Source of the DNA: Oligoflexia bacterium
Lineage (GTDB): Bacteria > Bdellovibrionota > UBA1018
Assembly: GCA_031292385.1 (NCBI GenBank)
Contig: JARLHE010000041.1
Span: forward strand, 1-64,000
Length of the DNA stretch: 64,000 bases
Direction: 5' to 3'
Position numbers and translations under genes: made by a program
The notes under the pieces: model-generated
The model's database searches: none
What the model was told of the DNA's origin: nothing
What the model saw: only the letters and a program-made list of their open reading frames with translations
Part shown: positions 10,211 to 18,530 of the stretch, one piece after another
How the letters are laid out: the number at the start of each line of letters is the position of its first letter
Numbering within the stretch: the first letter of the stretch is position 1

Positions 10211-11319
10211 CGAGATGCTCCTTGCCTCGGCTCCGTCAAAATCCGCGCTCCGCGACCCTCGCCGTCCTCAAGAACGCGGGTTCCCCGAAACGTCTCATGA
10301 AGGCGCTTGCGCCACTCGGCGCGCGAGCTTTCCGGGACCAGAATATGAACATTGGGGCCCGCATCCATCGTCGCGATCGGCGGGTTCGCCCCCTTCATCG
10401 CACGTGAAAGCTCATGCAAAACTTCAATCGTGCCTGGCTGCCAATAGGTGAACGGCTCGGCGCAGGTGTGAAAAAGACTGTGCATCTCCCAAGCCTCGCC
10501 CCAAGCCAGGCGCGCGATGGCGTTGAAATTGTTTTCGCGCAATGAGCGGCGCAAATCGCGAAGGCGCGCGTTCACGCGCTCGACCCGTCCTTGCCACAGC
10601 GGAGAAGTCTTGATCAACGCGTGCGCCTGCGAGGACGACACCGCCTTCTGGGCATCCGAAACGACGACCACGAAGTGCGCGAGATTCGCGAGCTGGCTTT
10701 CCATGGCGAAGGCCCGCTCGTCTTCCCATTCGACCCACGGCCCCTCGAAGGAACGGCAGGAACTGCCCGACCCCCGCCGGGAAAGGGCGGCCAGCGCCCG
10801 CTTGAAGTTCGCGTCCTGCTCGAACAGAGCCGCGAATTTTTCCGGGCTCTCCGCGCGCGCCTGGGCCGCGACGAGGGTGACCGCCGCGAAGCTCGAGGCG
10901 CTGGAGGCGATCCCGGAAGCTTGCGGAAAAGTATTCGCGGTTCGAAGCACGAAGCCGCGCCCGCTCACGTCGCGGGCCTTCAACCCGAAACTGGGCAAAA
11001 GATCCGCGCAAGCCTCGAAAACCCGGTCGACATAGCTGGTGATTTTGGCCGCGCCTTCCGCATGCAGAGACGGAACCTCCGGCTTCAGCTCCGCGCAGCC
11101 GTGCACGGGCCGCCAGCCCTGGGTCGAACGAGGAGGCTCGGCAACCCACTTGGCGCCGGCTCCGCCCGGGACTTCCTCGAGCTCCGCCAACGTGCAAAGA
11201 TCGTCCAGCGTGACCGAGATGCTGCCGTTTTCGGGCAGGTTCGCCGAGGCGTCCTTTTTGCCCATGTATTTGACGATCGCGATGTTCGAAGGGGCTTGCG
11301 CCGCGAAAAAGTTCTTCAC
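10207..11319 (-). CDS. mvaD: Diphosphomevalonate decarboxylase
   Basis: Converts mevalonate diphosphate to isopentenyl diphosphate with ATP and loss of CO2. The 370-residue protein has the signature N-terminus NIAIVKYMGKKD, the ATP loop ASGIASSASSFAAVTL, and the C-terminal TMDAGPNVHILV carrying the catalytic Asp. The start codon is GTG at 11319, overlapping the upstream kinase stop as GTGA, with GGAGAG about 7 bases upstream. The central position in the operon confirms a decarboxylating mevalonate pathway of the eukaryote-like/Gram-positive type. Confidence 0.95.
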   Translation of the reverse strand: MKNFFAAQAPSNIAIVKYMGKKDASANLPENGSISVTLDDLCTLAELEEVPGGAGAKWVAEPPRSTQGWRPVHGCAELKPEVPSLHAEGAAKITSYVDRVFEACADLLPSFGLKARDVSGRGFVLRTANTFPQASGIASSASSFAAVTLVAAQARAESPEKFAALFEQDANFKRALAALSRRGSGSSCRSFEGPWVEWEDERAFAMESQLANLAHFVVVVSDAQKAVSSSQAHALIKTSPLWQGRVERVNARLRDLRRSLRENNFNAIARLAWGEAWEMHSLFHTCAEPFTYWQPGTIEVLHELSRAMKGANPPIATMDAGPNVHILVPESSRAEWRKRLHETFRGTRVLEDGEGRGARILTEPRQGASR

Positions 11320-12230
11320 TGAGTCTCTCCACTAATGCCGGGCTCAACCGTAAGTCCGGACGACACCAAACGCAAATCCCGGGCAAGAGCCGCTTGAATC
11401 ACGCGATCCTTACAGCCCGGCTCGCTCGGATCGACCAAAACGATGATCGCGTCGGATTGGGAAGCGCCCGTGCCTTTGACTCCCAAAACGCCGGAAATTT
11501 TCGAAAGCTCGGTCCGATCGGCGAGGGTCGGCTCGATTTCAAGCCCCGCGCTTCGAAGCTCCTCCGCGTACAAAGTCATCGCTTGCCCGAACGACACCGC
11601 ATCGTTCGCCCGTGCGGCGCGAAGCCCCGCGTCCAGCGGCATCCGCAAACGCTCCGCTACGTGGGAAAATTCCTTCGAGTGCAAGCTTCCGAGATGGTGG
11701 TGCGTCGCCGTCTTTCGCCCGCTCTGATGAGAGGCCGAAAAAACCATCAGGTTCTGCCAGAGTGAAGAGCCGTTGAAATGCCGCAAATCGGCTCGCTCAC
11801 TGTCTTCGATCTGGCAACAAATGATTCCGCCGACCCATTGGGCGAGCAGATCGGCGCCGCTCGGAGGAATGCTTTCGCCCGAGGGATCGCGGCAAAGATC
11901 GCGATAGCATTTCCACACGTCGAGCCAATCCTCGGACCAGCCGCGCTCGCGCGCCAACGCGCGGTAGCTCAACGCGAACTGCGCGGTCGAGGCGCCGAAA
12001 CCGCCGGCGCCTTCGAACGGATCGTAAAACTCGAACGGAAGATCCGAGGGCAACCCCGCTTGGGTTAAAAGCCTGCCTCCCGGACTCTGCGGATGAAAAC
12101 TCAGCTTTTTGTGATGGCTCAGCCGCAGCTCGAAGCGAGGTCCTACGGCCGCGACGATCGCCGGAAGACCGGCTAAAATCGCATATTCACCTAACAGAAA
12201 AATCTTACCGGGAACGCTCAGGGTCGCCAT
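11316..12230 (-). CDS. Probable phosphomevalonate kinase (GHMP kinase)
   Basis: GHMP kinase of 304 residues; by position it should make mevalonate diphosphate from phosphomevalonate. It begins MATLSVPGKIFLLGEYAIL, the hallmark N-terminus of phosphomevalonate kinases. It has a GGFGASTAQFALSY ATP loop, the SGADLLAQWVGG segment and the C-terminal GTGASQSDAIIVL. I took the ATG at 12230; an in-frame TTG at 12239 would overlap the HMG-CoA reductase stop. It is shorter and more divergent than typical bacterial phosphomevalonate kinases, so the specificity rests mainly on operon context. Confidence 0.8.
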   Translation of the reverse strand: MATLSVPGKIFLLGEYAILAGLPAIVAAVGPRFELRLSHHKKLSFHPQSPGGRLLTQAGLPSDLPFEFYDPFEGAGGFGASTAQFALSYRALARERGWSEDWLDVWKCYRDLCRDPSGESIPPSGADLLAQWVGGIICCQIEDSERADLRHFNGSSLWQNLMVFSASHQSGRKTATHHHLGSLHSKEFSHVAERLRMPLDAGLRAARANDAVSFGQAMTLYAEELRSAGLEIEPTLADRTELSKISGVLGVKGTGASQSDAIIVLVDPSEPGCKDRVIQAALARDLRLVSSGLTVEPGISGETQ

Positions 12231-12235
12231 CGGGC

Positions 12236-13540
12236 TCAATTATCGGGCTGCGAAACCGCTAGCGTTTTTTCCCGCACGAGCTCAAGCACCTGTTTGGCGC
12301 GAGTCAGGCTGATGCTCTTTTCGGTTTTGAGGATCTTCGTGAGCTGATCGCGTACCGCGGCGATTTCATGAACTTCGGCGCCCGCTGCGATCGCCAAATT
12401 AGCCGCATGAAGCTGCATGTGCCCCTTCACGATTCCAACCGTGGCGAGAGCCTTCAACGCGCCCAGATTCTGAACGAGACCCACCGCCGCGCAAATCCGT
12501 CCGAGCTCTTCGGCTTTGGAAATATCGAGCATTTTCAAAGCGACTTTCGCGGTCGGATGCAAGCGCGTCACCCCGCCCACGATACCCACCGCCATCGGAA
12601 GCTCGATGCGCCCGACGAGATCGGCGCCTTCGACCTTCCAGTCGGTCAACGGCTGATATTTGCCGCTGCGGGCCGCATAGGCGTGGACACCGGCCTCAAC
12701 CGCGCGCCAGTCGTTTCCGGTGGCGATCAGAATCGGGTCGACGCCGTTTAAGATGCCTTTGTTGTGAGTAGCCGCGCGATAGGGATCGGCTTTGGCGAAA
12801 ATCGTCGCTTCTTCAATCCCTTTTCCCACTACCGGGTCGATGTTCCGAATGACGACCTCGGCGACCGAGAGATTCGCGTCGACCAAATTCGAGAGAATGC
12901 AGAGACCTACCCGTTCGCTGGTGAGTTGCTCGATCCGGGGTTTGAGCGCCTCGCAGACCTGGTTGATGAGATTCGCGCCCATGGCATCGCAAGGATCACA
13001 ATGGACATGAATCACCAGCATCGTGCCGTCGCCCGCCGGACGCGCCAATTCGCGAACCGCGATATCGCGAACGCCGCCGCCGCGAGTCACCAGACCCGGC
13101 ACGCATGCGTTAGCGAGCGCGATCAAGGTGTCGCGGTTTTCGTGAAGCGCGCGTCGCGCATTCGCCACGTCGCGAACGGAAGGCAATTGAACCTGCCCGA
13201 TAATGAGGTTGCCTTTGGAATAAGTGCGGATGAATCCTTCGCGGCGCACCCATTTAGCGGTCGCGCTGGCGGCGGCGATGATCGAGGTTTCCTCGACGGC
13301 CATCGGAATGAGCATGTCGCGGCCGTCAATGGTGAAATTCGTGGCGACACCGAGCGGAAGCGGGAAATAACCGATCACGTTTTCGATCAGGTGCTCGGCG
13401 ATTTCGGTCGGCAACGGCGTTTGTCCCGAGAGAACCTTGACATCCTCCTCGCTGAGGTCGCAGAGCGTCTTTAATCTTACCAGACGCTCTTTTTGAGAAA
13501 GTCGATGAAACCCTTCTGTTAGGTGCCGCTTGTCGTCCAT
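12236..13540 (-). CDS. mvaA: Hydroxymethylglutaryl-CoA reductase (class II, degradative-type fold)
   Basis: Reduces HMG-CoA to mevalonate, the committed step. The 434-residue soluble protein lacks the membrane domain of class I enzymes. Catalytic motifs: Glu83 in MAVEETS, Lys in THNKGILNG, Asp in ATGNDWRA, and the C-terminal GHMQLHAAN with the general-acid His. The start at 13540 is preferred because GAGGGAG lies just upstream; longer forms add a poorly conserved 16-residue tail encoded within fni. Cofactor preference (NADH or NADPH) cannot be read by eye. It overlaps fni by 22 bases. Confidence 0.95.
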   Translation of the reverse strand: MDDKRHLTEGFHRLSQKERLVRLKTLCDLSEEDVKVLSGQTPLPTEIAEHLIENVIGYFPLPLGVATNFTIDGRDMLIPMAVEETSIIAAASATAKWVRREGFIRTYSKGNLIIGQVQLPSVRDVANARRALHENRDTLIALANACVPGLVTRGGGVRDIAVRELARPAGDGTMLVIHVHCDPCDAMGANLINQVCEALKPRIEQLTSERVGLCILSNLVDANLSVAEVVIRNIDPVVGKGIEEATIFAKADPYRAATHNKGILNGVDPILIATGNDWRAVEAGVHAYAARSGKYQPLTDWKVEGADLVGRIELPMAVGIVGGVTRLHPTAKVALKMLDISKAEELGRICAAVGLVQNLGALKALATVGIVKGHMQLHAANLAIAAGAEVHEIAAVRDQLTKILKTEKSISLTRAKQVLELVREKTLAVSQPDN

Positions 13541-14613
13541 ACTCCCTCTTTTTCTCGCAACGTTTTCGGATCTCGACATCCAGTGCAAAATAAAGCGACC
13601 TTGAGCTCGTATTCCATCTGCGCCATCCAGGAATCAAGCGCCCGCTCTCCCTGAAGTGCCGCTTCAAGAGCCGGCTGGGCAAAACCTACACGATTCGCGC
13701 CGAGCGCGATGGCCTTTGCCGCGTCCAACCCCGAACGGATCCCGCCCGAGGCCCAAATCTCCGGCCGCGTTTGCGGACGGTCAAATACTTTCCGCGCGGC
13801 ATGCAAAGAATCAACAAGGGATTCGCCCCAATTCGCGAATGTCACGGCGCCGCGCGCCTGTGGGCTTTGCGCGGCGGAGCGAGCGCCTTCCATGCGGCCC
13901 CAGTGCGTGCCCCCGAGACCGCTCAAGTCGATTCCCGCGATTCCTTGAGCAGGGAGCCGCGCCAACGTTTGGCGCGAAAAACCGCAGCCGGTCTCTTTGA
14001 GAATCACGGGCGTTTTGAGTTCCGAACAAAGCCGCAAAATCGCGCTCATCGAGCCGCGGAACTGAGGCGTTCCTTCCGGCTGCAAAGCCTCCTGCAAAGC
14101 ATTCAAATGGATTGCCACCGCCTGCGCGCCCAAGGAGTCGGCAAGCGATTGAACCTCTTTCGAGCCCACGCGAATAGCTTGGCTGATCCCGATGTTGGCG
14201 ACTAAAACCAAATTCGGAACTTCCGTCCGAAGCTCGCGCCACGCGTCCAATGATGCGGATTTCAAATCTCCCGCGGCACGCGCCTCGAGCTCGCGTCGCT
14301 GCGAGCCAACGCCCATCGCCCAGCCGCGGCGTTCGCAAGCGAGCGCGAGGGTCCGATTTAATTTTGGCGCATCGGGATGACCGGCTGTCATTCCGGGAAC
14401 ATAAAAAGGCGTAGCGAGCGCGGGCGTGCGACCCCCGCGACCCAAGACCGGCGTCTCCAGCTCGATCTCTTCGAAATCCAAATCAGGCAGCGCCTCATGA
14501 AAAAGATGGATCTCACCCAGCCGGCTTTGTCCTGTGGCTTGATTCGAGGGGTCAAGGGCGTGACGAATATGGTCTCGCTTCCGCTCTTCGAACTGCTGAG
14601 TATTCATGGTCAT
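13519..14613 (-). CDS. fni: Type 2 isopentenyl-diphosphate delta-isomerase
   Basis: FMN-dependent isomerase that interconverts isopentenyl and dimethylallyl diphosphate. The 364-residue TIM-barrel protein shows ERKRDHIRHAL at the start, the FYVPGMTAGH substrate loop near 70, the MGVGSQR segment near 100, the NALQEALQPEGTPQF loop, and the GIAGIDLSGLGGTHWGRME stretch with FMN-phosphate contacts. It is the first gene of the mevalonate operon. A second ATG lies two codons downstream. The gene is divergent from lptC across only 54 bases. Confidence 0.95.
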   Translation of the reverse strand: MTMNTQQFEERKRDHIRHALDPSNQATGQSRLGEIHLFHEALPDLDFEEIELETPVLGRGGRTPALATPFYVPGMTAGHPDAPKLNRTLALACERRGWAMGVGSQRRELEARAAGDLKSASLDAWRELRTEVPNLVLVANIGISQAIRVGSKEVQSLADSLGAQAVAIHLNALQEALQPEGTPQFRGSMSAILRLCSELKTPVILKETGCGFSRQTLARLPAQGIAGIDLSGLGGTHWGRMEGARSAAQSPQARGAVTFANWGESLVDSLHAARKVFDRPQTRPEIWASGGIRSGLDAAKAIALGANRVGFAQPALEAALQGERALDSWMAQMEYELKVALFCTGCRDPKTLREKEGVWTTSGT

Positions 14614-14667
14614 TACAGAAAGGGGTCTTACCTCTTCCGGGCGAAACAGGTAAGCTCAAAATGATCA

Positions 14668-15846
14668 ATGAATGCGAGTACCACAGACAACATGGCACTG
14701 CGTAAAATCATAGCCTTCCTAGAAGGAAAGCTGCGCCCCCTATTGCTAGCGTTGCTGGTGACCGGGATTATTACGGAAATTGTCGCTCTTTCACCGGGTT
14801 CGGTTGAAGAGCCGAGGGACAGCTCCGCCCCCATCAGCCCGAGCAGCCTGCTTCCCAAGGCGGGAATCACGCTGGCCCCCGGCATTCCGACGGAGCGAGT
14901 GCCCGAATACAGTGTCGATCAGTTCAACTATGTTTCGACCCAAGGCGGCGTAAAACAATGGAATTTGATCGCCGACAAAGCCAACATGTACAACCAGGAG
15001 AAGCTGGTTCATGCCCGCCAAGTCAAAGCCTTGCTCTACGATCCAGACGGCAAAATCACGACCGTCACCGGGCAAGAAGCCAAGTTTTTGATGAATAAAC
15101 GCGATCTTGAGATCTATGGAAACGTGAAAACCGTGATGCCGGATGGATTCGAAATCCATAGCCAATACATGCGCTACCTACCCAATGAGCGCCTGATCAA
15201 TATCCCGCCGACCGAGCCTGTCGATGGGGTTGGCAAAGACGAATCCGGACAAGTACTGGCGTTCAACAGCTACGGGATGCACTACGCGATGGAGAAGTCC
15301 GAGATCATCCTCCCCTCGCGCGTGCAGATGGTCGTAGATAAACCTGAGTCTGCCCCCAAAAGCGTCCAAACCAGCACCGATTCTCCGCCTCCATCGTCGA
15401 AAACCAAAGTGGAATCAGACCATTGCGTGATCTACCGGGATCGAAAATTAGCCCATTTTACGATGAACGCGGGGCGCTCACTCTCGACTCGTTTCGTTAA
15501 GGTCACTCAGCCCACACTTTTCTCCAAGGGAAGAACCGCGGACGTCAACTACGGGGACCTCGGCGGCCCCCCGGGCAAAAACAAACTTCTGAACTACCTG
15601 ATCCTCCACGACGACGTCCTGATCGAAGAGAAGACGGCGGATGGGTCCATGCGATACGGCACGGGTGGACAAGCGGACTTCGATGCGGTCCGAAATCTAG
15701 TGGTTCTTCGCCATTTTCCGCAAGTTTATCAAAATCACGACACCGTCACGGGCGACGTCATCGTTCTCCATCGCGACACCGACGTCGTGGAAATCGAGCA
15801 TAGCAACGCCTTCAGCGAAGGCGAAGAAAGCCCGGCCGCTCAATAG
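14668..15846 (+). CDS. lptC: LPS export protein LptC with LptA-like C-terminal part
   Basis: Inner-membrane-anchored component of the Lpt bridge that carries LPS across the periplasm. A single transmembrane helix lies near residues 22-42. Residues about 80-225 fit an LptC/YrbK beta-jellyroll (ANMYNQEKLVHA, TGQEAKFLMNKRDLEIYGNV). After a Pro/Ser linker (about 230-250), residues 252-385 contain a second OstA/LptA-like beta domain (ending TGDVIVLHRDTDVVEIEHSNAF). At 392 residues it is twice the usual LptC size, and no separate lptA lies between it and lptB, where lptA normally sits. I infer an LptC-LptA fusion. Confidence 0.8.
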   Translation: MNASTTDNMALRKIIAFLEGKLRPLLLALLVTGIITEIVALSPGSVEEPRDSSAPISPSSLLPKAGITLAPGIPTERVPEYSVDQFNYVSTQGGVKQWNLIADKANMYNQEKLVHARQVKALLYDPDGKITTVTGQEAKFLMNKRDLEIYGNVKTVMPDGFEIHSQYMRYLPNERLINIPPTEPVDGVGKDESGQVLAFNSYGMHYAMEKSEIILPSRVQMVVDKPESAPKSVQTSTDSPPPSSKTKVESDHCVIYRDRKLAHFTMNAGRSLSTRFVKVTQPTLFSKGRTADVNYGDLGGPPGKNKLLNYLILHDDVLIEEKTADGSMRYGTGGQADFDAVRNLVVLRHFPQVYQNHDTVTGDVIVLHRDTDVVEIEHSNAFSEGEESPAAQ

Positions 15847-15870
15847 ATTGCCCAAGAAATCAGGAAATAA

Positions 15871-16638
15871 ATGAAAAGCCCAGAAGCGACCCCCACAGAA
15901 AAAGCCTCCCCGAAAACCCATAAGCTGGCCGCAAGCGAATTGAAGAAATCCTACAAGGGACGAACGGTCGTCAATGGAGCCAGCTTCGAGGTCGAAACCG
16001 GACAAGTCGTGGGACTTTTGGGTCCCAACGGGGCGGGTAAAACGACGTCGTTCTATATGGTGGTCGGCTTGGTGCGGCCCGACAGCGGACAGGTGCTGCT
16101 CGACGGCACCGACCTCGCGCAATGGCCGATGCACCGGCGAGCTCAAAACGGAATCGCCTATCTTCCCCAGGAAGCGTCGGTATTCCGAAGAATGACCGCG
16201 GAAGAAAACATCTTGTCGGTCCTTGAAACGCTGCCTCTTTCGGAATCCGAGCGTAAGGAGTCCCTGCATAAACTGCTGGACGAGTTTAATATCAATCATA
16301 TCGCCAAACAAAGCGCCTATACCCTGTCAGGCGGGGAGCGGCGGCGCGTCGAAGTCGCGCGAGCTCTCGCCCTGGATCCGGTATTCCTTTTGCTAGATGA
16401 GCCGTTTGCCGGGATCGATCCGATCGCGGTAGCGGACATTCAAAGAATGATCCAAATTTTGAAAAAGCGGCATATCGGCATTTTGATTACCGACCATAAC
16501 GTGCGAGAAACACTAGAGATTTGTGACTTGGGTTATTTGTTGAATAGTGGTAAAATAATTGAAAAAGGAACACCGGCTGAGATTGCACGAAGTAAAACGG
16601 CTCGGGAAACCTACCTTGGTGAAAATTTTCAGTTTTAG
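15871..16638 (+). CDS. lptB: LPS export ABC transporter ATPase LptB
   Basis: Cytoplasmic ATPase that powers LPS extraction by LptF/LptG (not in this window). The 255-residue protein has Walker A GPNGAGKTT (51-59), the YLPQEASVFRRMT Q-loop region, signature LSGGERRRVEVARAL, Walker B FLLLDEPFAGIDP, and the H-loop TDHNVRETL typical of LptB. A 16-residue charged N-terminal extension precedes the usual start. It follows lptC by 24 bases with an AGGA ribosome-binding site and is followed by rpoN, the conserved lpt-rpoN-hpf order. Confidence 0.97.
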   Translation: MKSPEATPTEKASPKTHKLAASELKKSYKGRTVVNGASFEVETGQVVGLLGPNGAGKTTSFYMVVGLVRPDSGQVLLDGTDLAQWPMHRRAQNGIAYLPQEASVFRRMTAEENILSVLETLPLSESERKESLHKLLDEFNINHIAKQSAYTLSGGERRRVEVARALALDPVFLLLDEPFAGIDPIAVADIQRMIQILKKRHIGILITDHNVRETLEICDLGYLLNSGKIIEKGTPAEIARSKTARETYLGENFQF

Positions 16639-16677
16639 GGCAACGAAGTAGCGCAAGCAGAAGAGCAAAAACTCGAC

Positions 16678-18186
16678 ATGGCCTTAGAAATTAAACAAAG
16701 CCTCCGCCTCAGTCAGCAGTTGGTAATGACCCCGCAGCTGCAACAAGCGATCAAGCTTCTGCAGCTGAACCGAATGGAACTCGCGGAAGTCGTTAACCAG
16801 GAAATGATGGAAAATCCGGTCCTGGAGGAGCTTTCCGAAACTCCCGAGGGAGAAAACGCGACCCCGGCCGAAGCGGATTCAGCCCAAGCGGACCCCGAAT
16901 CGGAACAGCTTCGCGACGAGGAATCCTTCATCAAACCGCAAGCCCAGGAAGAACAGCTGGTAGCGGGTAAAGATGATTTCAACTGGGAATCCTACGTGGA
17001 GGAGTTCAACTCCTCATCGAGTTCCGCCCCGTCGATGCGCGAGATCAACGAAGAGCTCCCCTCCTTCGAGAACGTCTTAACCAAGACGACGACTCTCGAG
17101 GATCACCTGACCTGGCAGCTTTCGATGGCGAATCTCACGGACGCCGAACGCAAGCTCGGGAACCTGATCATCGGCAACCTCTCGGACGACGGCTACTTGA
17201 ACGCAAACCTGGACGATCTCGCCCGGGAAGCCTCGATGGAGCTCGAAGACGCGGAAGAAGTCCTGAAAATCGTGCAGAATTTCGATCCGCTCGGCGTCGC
17301 CTCACGCAACTTGCAGGAATGCCTGGCCATCCAGGCGCGCTTCATGAACCCGCGGCAGCCGCTCGTCGAGACGATCATCGAAAAGCATCTTGGCGAGCTC
17401 GAGCGCAAGAATTACCCCGCCATCGCCAAGGCGCTCGGCATCCCGGTCGAAAAAGTCATCGATGCCACCCGCCTGATTCTCGAGTTCGAGCCGAAGCCGG
17501 GACGCTCGTTTCATACGAGCGACACCCAGTACATCACGCCCGATATCTATGTTTACAAGGTCGCCGACGAATTCATGATCGTGCTGAACGAAGACGGCAT
17601 GCCGAAGCTCCGCATCTCGCCTTATTACAAAAACATTTTAGCGGCCGCGCAGGGCGGGACCTCGGGCGGCGACAAGGACAAGAACAAGCTGACCAAGGAG
17701 TACGTGCAGGAAAAGCTGCGCTCGGCGGTCTGGCTGATCCGCTCGATCCACAACCGCCAAAAGACGATCTACAAGGTGACCGACGCGATCGTGAAGCGGC
17801 AACGCGACTTTTTCGAGAAGGGCGTGCAGCAGCTGAAGCCGATGATTTTGAAGGATGTCGCCAACGACATCGGAATGCACGAATCCACGATCTCGCGCGT
17901 GACGACGAACAAGTTCGTTCACACGCCGGTCGGGATTTTCGAGCTGAAGTACTTCTTCAACTCGAGCATCAACGCGGCCGACGGGGGCGACTCGCTCGCT
18001 AGCGAGGCGGTGAAAGAGAAAATCCGCCAGATGATCCAGAAAGAAGACGTCAAAAACCCGTTATCGGACCAAAAGATCGTGGAACTGCTGCGATCCGAAA
18101 ACATCGAGATCGCCCGCAGGACAGTCGCCAAATATCGTGATATGCTGGGCATCCTCTCGTCCGGAAAAAGACGAAAAGTGATCTAA
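16678..18186 (+). CDS. rpoN: RNA polymerase sigma-54 factor RpoN
   Basis: Alternative sigma factor recognising -24/-12 promoters and requiring AAA+ activators. The 502-residue protein starts with the Gln-rich region I (LRLSQQLVMTPQLQQAIKLLQL) that contacts activators. An acidic region II (about 55-115) follows, then the core-binding domain, the helix-turn-helix near residues 395-420 (MHESTISRVTTNK) and the RpoN box ARRTVAKYR at 479-487. It lies 39 bases after lptB and before hpf. Confidence 0.98.
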   Translation: MALEIKQSLRLSQQLVMTPQLQQAIKLLQLNRMELAEVVNQEMMENPVLEELSETPEGENATPAEADSAQADPESEQLRDEESFIKPQAQEEQLVAGKDDFNWESYVEEFNSSSSSAPSMREINEELPSFENVLTKTTTLEDHLTWQLSMANLTDAERKLGNLIIGNLSDDGYLNANLDDLAREASMELEDAEEVLKIVQNFDPLGVASRNLQECLAIQARFMNPRQPLVETIIEKHLGELERKNYPAIAKALGIPVEKVIDATRLILEFEPKPGRSFHTSDTQYITPDIYVYKVADEFMIVLNEDGMPKLRISPYYKNILAAAQGGTSGGDKDKNKLTKEYVQEKLRSAVWLIRSIHNRQKTIYKVTDAIVKRQRDFFEKGVQQLKPMILKDVANDIGMHESTISRVTTNKFVHTPVGIFELKYFFNSSINAADGGDSLASEAVKEKIRQMIQKEDVKNPLSDQKIVELLRSENIEIARRTVAKYRDMLGILSSGKRRKVI

Positions 18187-18221
18187 GCCGCTCAACAGCC
18201 TGCTTGATAGGAGATCTGCAT

Positions 18222-18530
18222 ATGCTCATGAACATCAGCTTCAAACAGATGGATTCCAGCGAAACCATCAAGGCTTACGTGAATGAAAAATCCGAAAAGC
18301 TTCAAAAATACTTCGACGGACGGATCACCGTGACCTGGACCTTAAGCCACGAAAAATTGAACCGCGTGGCGCATTGCCATCTGCTGGGCAACAACATGGA
18401 TTATTTCGGCGAGGCCACGACCGAGGATTTTTACGCCTCGATCGACCTGGCGATCGATCACATCGAAAAGCAGCTGAGAAAACACAAAGAGATCGTGAAA
18501 GATCACCTGCACAAAAATCGCGTGGTCTAG
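18222..18530 (+). CDS. hpf: Ribosome hibernation promoting factor (short HPF/RaiA family)
   Basis: A 102-residue short-form HPF-like protein that binds the 30S decoding region and helps ribosomes dimerise or become inactive in stationary phase. The family pattern is visible: NISFKQMDSSETIKAYVNEK at the start, a TWTLSH strand, and the DFYASIDLAIDHIEKQLRKHK helix. AGGAG lies 8 bases before the ATG at 18222; a TTG further upstream is in frame but would put that ribosome-binding site inside the gene. The rpoN-hpf pairing is conserved. Its stop abuts the convergent lipoprotein stop with no gap. Confidence 0.93.
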   Translation: MLMNISFKQMDSSETIKAYVNEKSEKLQKYFDGRITVTWTLSHEKLNRVAHCHLLGNNMDYFGEATTEDFYASIDLAIDHIEKQLRKHKEIVKDHLHKNRVV

